Assembly: GCA_037957365.1 (NCBI GenBank)
Contig: JARHVA010004807.1
Coordinates: forward strand, 310,001 to 374,000
Origin: Torreya grandis
Lineage: Eukaryota > Streptophyta > Pinopsida > Cupressales > Taxaceae
Direction of reading: 5' to 3'
DNA: 64,000 bases
Made by a program: the position numbers and the translations under genes. The first letter of the stretch is position 1. Every line of letters begins with the position of its first letter. Below the pieces are notes generated by a model. It saw only the letters and a list, made by a program, of their open reading frames with translations, searched no databases and was not told where the DNA came from. Below, one piece after another: positions 57,721 to 64,000 of the stretch.

Positions 57721-59946
57721 AATTAGTGACTCATAGGGGTAGTATGCCTGCTATACTAACTAGACCAGTAGCCTTATTAGTCCATTGCACTTATAATTCA
57801 TCTAAGGATTGAGACAAAAATAAAAAAATTACTATTGACCCTAAATGTTTGATCAAAATAAGACACTAATGACTATCTCAACCACACAAAACAAGACAAC
57901 AAACACACACATATGCTCAAAGCACCTAAGAGAAGCAGAAAACATATACTATGTACAACCTAACAATAAGAATACCTCCCTCATAGATCAAATGGAAAGT
58001 TTTAAACTCTTTTTTCTTCATGACATGAAGGATTTGGTGAGGCATGTGGCCTTTTGACTTCTAGCATTGACGCCTCCAACCTTTTCATTAAGTTTGTCAA
58101 CTCCATTGGCATGTTGTTCATTGAAAACCAAGCAGATCCAGACAATTTGATTAGAGAAAATAATTATTCATGAATCAAAATAGCCTTTACCTTGTCATGT
58201 GGATTCTCAATTTCAAACTCAAATGATGATTGAGCAAGGCATACCTTCTTGTCTTCCATGGTGCTCTCAATAAGATTAGGCTTCTTTTCAGCTACAAGCT
58301 CTTCTAGATCATCAAGGATATTTTATAATTATATCCAATCTTGATTATTTTCTTCCATAGAAACATCTACTTTCATCTTGTCATAAACTTGACCTTCAGC
58401 TTGACAAAGATCTTCAAGCTCTTAAAGTAACTCTATTTGCAGTTGCCAATCATCCCTATCCTCTTTATCGTCTAGAACCACTGTCTCTCCCACATTTTCT
58501 TCTTGATAAATTATTTCATCAATATGATGTTCTTCAAACTCCATTGCATCATCAAGTGGCTTCATGATAGTTGGTTCTTAACCAGTAGAAAGAGTTTCAT
58601 CTTTATGTTTGATTGAGCACTCACTATCATGTTTAGTTCCATCAACAAGCTTGTCATTAGGTGTGTAATCTTTTGGAGAAGGAGAAACTTTACACAACTC
58701 ATAAAAATCCATATAAATGGCATTGAGACTTTTCCATAACTCATCATCTTCATGGATGCCATCTTCAAGAACTATTTCCTCTATCTTGGTCTCATGAGTC
58801 TCATCTAGGACTGCCACTTCTTGAGGCATGACTTGACTTTAATTCTTGGTGGTACATTCCACTTCATGTTTGCGAGATCATATGAAACCTTTGAGTCTTA
58901 TTCAAGGGATATAAAATCCTTCATCTCTTTCTCCTTTATGGTGATGCCAAGACTAGGCATCTTGAAATCATGTGATCTAGCCTAACGAGGCTGCCAAAGA
59001 GGTAAGTTTTTTTCAAGCAAGAGTTATCCTTCTTTATCAACTAGCCGATCCTCCTTATGTTCCCATAATATATGTCCATTAAGCCAAAGTGTGATGGGGT
59101 GAGGGAAATATGAACTAGTTGGTGGAGGTGGTATATATAACTCAAAATCAGATTGAGGGTGAAGTGTAAGAGATTCTTCGTGGACTCATATTCTTTCAAA
59201 TATGGAAACATTAGCTAATGGACTGTCCTTTTGCTCAATAATGGGAGTCCCTATGCTTATTTCTTCCTCATATTCACTCATGATATCATTTTTATCAGTC
59301 ATGAATTGGATTTGATATTTTTGACTTGCCTCTCTCAAAATAGGTTCCTCTTTGAGAAGGGGTGAAGTGAAAGGTTAATAGATAGGCTCATGGATTTGAG
59401 GTGAAAGAGATGGAGTATGAGATGTAATGGAAGTTAAATGAGTTGAATATTAATTTTTGAGTGAAGGATGAGATTTATGAGTGGTTTTGGAAAAGAGGAA
59501 ATCATGAGTGAATTTTAATGGAAGTGAAACGTTGAGTTGGTTAAGAGGAGTAACATTAGCATGAGCAAAAGTTTCACTTTGCCAATAATATCCTTGTGTA
59601 TAATCCATGGAAACATTTGGTGTACAAGATTCATAGGAATTATCTTGAGGTTTATAGGCATCATAATATGAATGACAAGGCTCATATTGGGATTGATAGA
59701 GAGGTGATCCTTGGTAACAATTCTCATAGGATTGTCTAACAACATGGTGTCTGTATAGAGAGGGAAATGAAGGACTACATGACTACCATGGATAATTGGG
59801 ATATTGAGGGAAAAGTGTGATTCATATCAAGGCTGATTTTAGTATTGATACACTTCATGACAAGGCTGATTGTATTCACACCAAGGTTCATTGAGAACTT
59901 GTTCACATTGATGGGGAATGGCACAAGCTTGGAAGGTTTCACCAAC

Positions 59947-60044
59947 TTGTAAGGAACAAAAATAAACATCAAAGTCAGAAATGAAACTTTAATTTGGAAT
60001 AAATAACACAATAAAAGGTTATAAACAACCTTCAAATGAAATAC
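59947..60044 (-). other. Putative 98-nt intron
   Basis: On the minus strand GCCCAG is followed by GTATTTCATTTG. The other end is T-rich, TTTTTGTTCCTTACAA, followed by GTTGGTGAAACC. Joining the flanks in phase 0 keeps both coding frames. The last intron base is A where G is required, a change that G-to-A decay would produce. Inside, all frames are hydrophobic and unlike the flanking protein. Confidence 0.5.
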
Positions 60045-60160
60045 CTGGGCTGCTTGACTAGATGATACAACTTCGGAGTCACCATTGATGCTTTGAAAGA
60101 TGCCTCCAAAGGTTGATTGTTGAGAGACAACACCAAAAATCTCTCAACCTCTTGAAACAA

Positions 60161-60180
60161 GAGTCCCACTAAGCATGCCA
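60161..60180 (-). promoter_or_regulatory. Primer-binding-site-like sequence
   Basis: The minus strand reads TGGCATGCTTAGTGGGACTC. It resembles the TGGCAyGCCCAGTGGGAC-type PBS seen, from memory, in some plant gypsy elements. A TATA-like TTTATATACC lies 600 bp upstream on the same strand (60,798-60,789), which fits a 5' LTR beginning at 60,181. Confidence 0.45.
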
Positions 60181-62089
60181 AAAAATATTTAACTTGGATA
60201 TACACCCTTTTAGGATATTACAAGGCTCTCCTCATCCAAGTGGCACAATGGAATCACCTCTAGGTTTGTGGGTAGCCTAAGGAATGAGGTGAGTCTCTAG
60301 ATAGGGCTAGCTCCCTATATGTACCACTATGGATCAATCTAAAAAAAAACTTTGGGGGGTGAAAAGGGATAAATAAACTGAAAACAAAGATAAACTAATA
60401 GAGTTGATACACCAAATTGACTGATGACATCCAACCATATGCATATTACACTTGAGATCAACAAATAAACCAAACATACACTTTTCCAATCTACAACTTC
60501 TCACATCAATGTTACATTGTGAGGTCAAGATGAACATCTAGGATAGGAGGAATATATAAGAGGCATTTAATGGAATTAATTAAGATACAAACTCATTTAA
60601 TCCTTGATTTATCCTAATAACACTTCACATGCCCTGTAAGAAGAAGTTTTCTAACTGCAAATAGGTTGCAAGAATGAGTTATAATGCTAAGGAAATAAGA
60701 GTGTCACTTAAGCAAAATCAAACCTTCAAGTACGCAAACTAATTATATTCATGGGAGAGGTAACACTTAGTAATTTTATTTATAAAAAGGTATATAAATG
60801 ATTAGGGCTTTTCCATACTCAGGTGGAGCATCCAATACAATGCCAAAATGGCTAGCTCTTATAGAGCTTGAGAGAGAGAGGGAAAGAGAGAAGTCCAAGG
60901 GTCAAAAGGAAACTTGTCAAGTAGATAAAATATGTTATCCATGCATGATAATATGATATGGGTTGAACCATATAATTTTAGGAGCAACAAGTGTTAACTC
61001 AATGCATAAAAGTTATGCAAAGTGGCATAAAAGTCCTCCTTTTGCATAGAAAAATTGCCTTCATGATTGGGCCTATTTGAACATCCCATAACTAATAAAG
61101 AGTATTTATAATGATTGTAATGGAATTGGATACTATCAAAAATTCCTCTCCATGTATTGGTTGTATGCATGGTCCTTTGGAAACCTCTGAAAGTGAGTCA
61201 TCATCATTTATTATCCAAAAAATATCTCTTCCATGCACCCTGCACACTCGGCCTCTAAAATGCCTTATATTTTCCATGAAAATAAATAAAATTCAATGGG
61301 TGACATTTTTAAATACCCTCCATGGCCTTGGAATCATTAGGGTCACCTTAAAACGCCATCCACTTGAAGTTTTCACACTTCTCCCTAGCTTGTACAATAT
61401 GCCAGATTTGACTGGCTGAGTTGAATCACTTGTTTGGGGAACTTATAAGTTTTTTCATGGAATTAAATGAATATTTGGAGTTATATTAATTCTTAATCTT
61501 CTACCCAAACTTTTTTTCATCTCTTAACTCTTCTTGTATCAAACACAACTCACAAAATAGTGAGCAAACCCCTATTTTTTCCCCCATCCGTACAAGTCCA
61601 TACATATAATCATGGTGTGAAGTATTTTTATGGAGACATATATAAACCCCAATCATATTATTGATAAAAATGTCTCATTATATTATCTATACAACTCAAT
61701 CTTCCCAAATTAGTCCTAATCAGGGTTTAGCAAGGGTTTTAGAATAGTCTTGGGTCTTAAAGATTGTTCATAAAAGTTCCAAATCCAACTTGAAAAAAAT
61801 TACACAAAAGTTATCTTATGGGACCTTTATAACCACCCTCAACTTATTTGGCCACTATTCAAACATCCATGGGATATGTGAGCATTTGAATGTGCCTATT
61901 CAAGCTTGTTCTTGCCCCTTTTGCATACTTAAGTTGATTTCTGAGCCAAAGTGACCTTCTTGATGGTTTCCTATGAATTTATTATCTTGAACACATTTTG
62001 AGAGATGCTAAAAACATTTTTTATCAGTTTTGAGGGATCATATTATGCTATAAGTGCAAGTGACTTATCATTTGACCCAAAGTGTGAAC
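60181..62089 (-). other. Probable LTR of the Tyr-rich-ORF element, unresolved
   Basis: Non-coding, with a GA-rich run at 60,867-60,893. By position next to a PBS it should be the 5' LTR on the minus strand. No partner LTR for this segment exists in the window, and whether it continues into repeat B (62,090-64,000) cannot be decided. Confidence 0.35.
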
Positions 62090-64000
62090 CTTTCCCAATA
62101 TGCTTGATTATACCTTAAAGTCCAAAATGGCCTATGATGCTTTTCATTTCCTCCTCATAGGTTATACATCTATAAAACCATCTTATATACATGTTCCAAC
62201 TCATCATAATATTCATTCCACATTATTAAATAAAGTTTCCCTCCATTTGGCCTCTAGGCCTTGATTTTGCTCATTAGGTCTAACTGTAAACTTAGGAGTA
62301 TGGAGTACCCTATTTGGTTTCACATGTTCCTACTTGGTTTCCCATGTTTTCATGGGTTTCATTGAACTTTATACATCCTTTTTCCATGTTAAAAAATCTC
62401 CCTGACTCCTCTTTCATCTTCAAACTTCCAAAATGCAAGGTTTGTACTCAAAAGGGAGTGCCCTTTGTCTAAGACAAAACATAGGGCACTCCCCTATTTC
62501 CCCATACCAAAATGGATGGTTTAGTGTCCTATACAAGTGGTTATAACCTCCTAAACCAAATTATATCTCATAAATTTTTTCAACACTTTGGTATTTCAAT
62601 TAACCTCTCAACTCCTTTCTTAGTCAGGATTGTGTACCAATTCTTGACTGTAACTGTATACCCTAGCTGACTAAGACAACTTTGTTTATTGACCCTTATT
62701 GTGGGTGTATGTGGCCCCATGAGACCTTGTAATGGTGTATATACTCTTCATAAATCAATAAAAATAATTGACAATCATCACCTAGATTCATTGAGCTTGC
62801 ACACCTAGGTTACATCATCACCTAGATATCTTGTTGGCTACCAACACAATCATCTAGTTGATTGTAAGTGTTCATGCCTTGTTTTAAACTTGGAATAATG
62901 TATAAGGTTCATTCATGAATTTTAGATTCACTAACACATTTTTTAACCATGTTTTCACTTTTTATGACCCTCACATTCCTACTTGGGTGGCTGAAAGTAC
63001 AATCTTTGACTATGAATGTGATACAAGCTCTTTTACCCCTGCCTCTAACCCTGTTGTAGGTTGCGATTTGTGGTGTTGGACTTATTTGTGATGTATAGAG
63101 GTATTTCATTAACCATGAGAATAATTTAACTATGGGAAGTTATTTTCATGGTCTAACCTCTCATTCACACTTGGGCTCACCTAACTGAGTTCTTTTTGCT
63201 CACTATTATCTCAGTCCTGCTTAACTAGTTATAGGTGTCATTTGACCTTATACACTTGGTCATGGTGTCAATAGGCTCCTTAAAACCTTCTCTAAGTTAA
63301 AAAATGTTCATATCATATTTAAATCACCTATTCTCTATTGGAAACCAAACTATGCCTTTCCCTGGGCTGAGATGCTTTCTTAATGACCCCTGTTGTAGGT
63401 GTTTATTAAGGTCATATATACGGATTGAGAGTGAGTATGTGAGGTAAACACATGAAACTCATCTTCTGTTTTGGTGATATTAGGTCATAACATCCCTATT
63501 ATCTATCAAAATCATTTTAACATTATGTTAGGGCTAATTTTTAACTTTGAATGACAAAGGTCTCCTTTTCAGCTTGAATTTGTAGACATCATTGCCTGTT
63601 CACATTACATTTGAGGCCATCTTTGAGCTCTTCAACAACCATCTTCCCTTGGATATCTACCTTTCAAACCTTATAGGTACCTTTTCCCATATAATTTATA
63701 CTAACAAATCTTATTACGATGTATTCATATCTCTTGTGACCATGATACATGTTATTCACAAATGCCTATAGTCCTCTATTTAGCACCTTTAGGGAAAAGG
63801 ACCTGTATCAGTCTTTTGATCCCTTTTTAAGGTTTCTACCTCCTTGCATATCAACATATTCATTATAATAGGTTTAACATGATTTATTTTAACTCGCTAT
63901 GGCCTTAATCAAGGTCCAAACACCTATTTCGTCACTTTATAAGGGTCATCTATCCCTCTATGGTACTACTTGTAGGTGGCTATATTTTGTATACATGGGC
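62090..64000 (+). repeat. Long direct repeat, copy B (runs off the window)
   Basis: Same orientation as copy A. It starts at about CCCAATATGCTTGATTATAC and is still aligned at the last base (TGTAGGTGGCTA, 63,972-63,983). It lacks ~165 bp present in copy A and has a small extra duplication around 62,640-62,660 (CTTGACTGTAACTGTATACC). Non-coding; open frames on either strand are chance. Confidence 0.85.

Larger units (their letters stand above)
58170..60180 (-). pseudogene. Tyr/Pro/Gln-rich gag-like ORF of an LTR element, probably spliced
   Basis: Starting at a PBS-like sequence (60,180-60,161), the minus strand opens with SGTLVSRG and IFGVVSQQSTFGGIFQSING up to SSSQAAQ (60,045). A probable 98-nt intron follows. 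The reading resumes VGETFQACAIPHQCEQVLNE (from 59,946), then YNQPCHEVYQY. After one frameshift (near 59,820) it continues RQSYENCYQGSPLYQSQYEP and MDYTQGYYWQSETFAHANVT (59,735-59,540), rich in Tyr, Gln, Pro, Ser and Asn. The middle is Pro/Ser-rich. The end is acidic (DETHETKIEEIVLEDGIHED, open at 58,829-58,578). Stops are mostly at former Gln or Trp codons. No protease, RT or zinc knuckle is seen. Gag-like is inferred from position only. Confidence 0.55.

Noticed and set aside
61092..61419. Opposed open frames of 61 and 102 codons
   Set aside because: No family resemblance on either strand; in probable LTR sequence.
1..64000. Organelle insertions, tRNA/rRNA genes, CRISPR arrays, bacterial operons
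   Set aside because: I saw no recognisable chloroplast or mitochondrial gene text, cloverleaf-like box A/B pair, or spaced identical repeats. A systematic tRNAscan or BLAST search was not possible.

Overview
The window looks like intergenic DNA from the nuclear genome of a plant with a very large, repeat-filled genome. A conifer or other gymnosperm is my best guess. The reasons are the AT-rich base composition, plant-type L1 LINEs (DUF4283/CCHC ORF1, and ORF2 with zf-RVT and RNase H), Ty1/copia and Ty3/gypsy elements nested in one another, and heavy old decay. I cannot name the species, and a large-genome angiosperm is not excluded. I found no intact host gene, tRNA, rRNA or CRISPR array. The only host-gene trace is a broken piece of a Rab2/RABB1-type small GTPase near 39.5-39.8 kb.

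Layout. 1-2.8 kb: minus-strand decayed ORF of unknown family with a coiled-coil end. 4.2-12.4 kb: minus-strand Ty3/gypsy element (5' LTR, gag, protease, RT, RNase H, integrase). 14.1-16.6 kb: 5'-truncated minus-strand LINE with RNase H, a further downstream ORF ('ORF3') and a poly(A) tail. 17.2 kb: (AT)n microsatellite. 20.1-30.2 kb: a nearly full-length plus-strand LINE split in its endonuclease by a minus-strand copia element (21,869-25,895) with 934/937-bp LTRs and a perfect 5-bp target duplication. 30.6-32.8 kb: a second plus-strand LINE tail carrying RNase H plus a homologue of the same ORF3. 33-38.65 kb: a third plus-strand LINE with ORF1, an ORF2 carrying a large internal deletion, and a 3' UTR. 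AT-only islands separate the three LINEs.

39.5-39.8 kb: RABB1-like pseudogene. 41.5-46.2 kb: plus-strand relative of the first gypsy element, with LTR, gag and protease but no RT or integrase. 46.2-52.8 kb: debris of other LTR elements on the minus strand (a second type of gypsy protease, a copia gag start), with short palindromic and tandem repeats and a worn ~31-bp minisatellite. 52.95-64 kb: two ~2-kb direct repeats about 9 kb apart. Between them lie a second repeated pair of ~600 bp and a minus-strand Tyr/Pro/Gln-rich gag-like ORF with a primer-binding-site-like sequence and a probable small intron.

Nothing here forms an operon or pathway. The genes are parts of transposons, nearly all dead. 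In-frame stops fall mostly where Trp, Gln or Arg codons would become stops by C-to-T (or G-to-A) change, as expected for long-methylated plant repeats. The most interesting observations are the LINE-linked ORF3 seen twice, the RABB1 fragment, the putative intron in the Tyr-rich ORF, the unusual primer binding site shared by the two related gypsy elements, and several structured short-repeat arrays.
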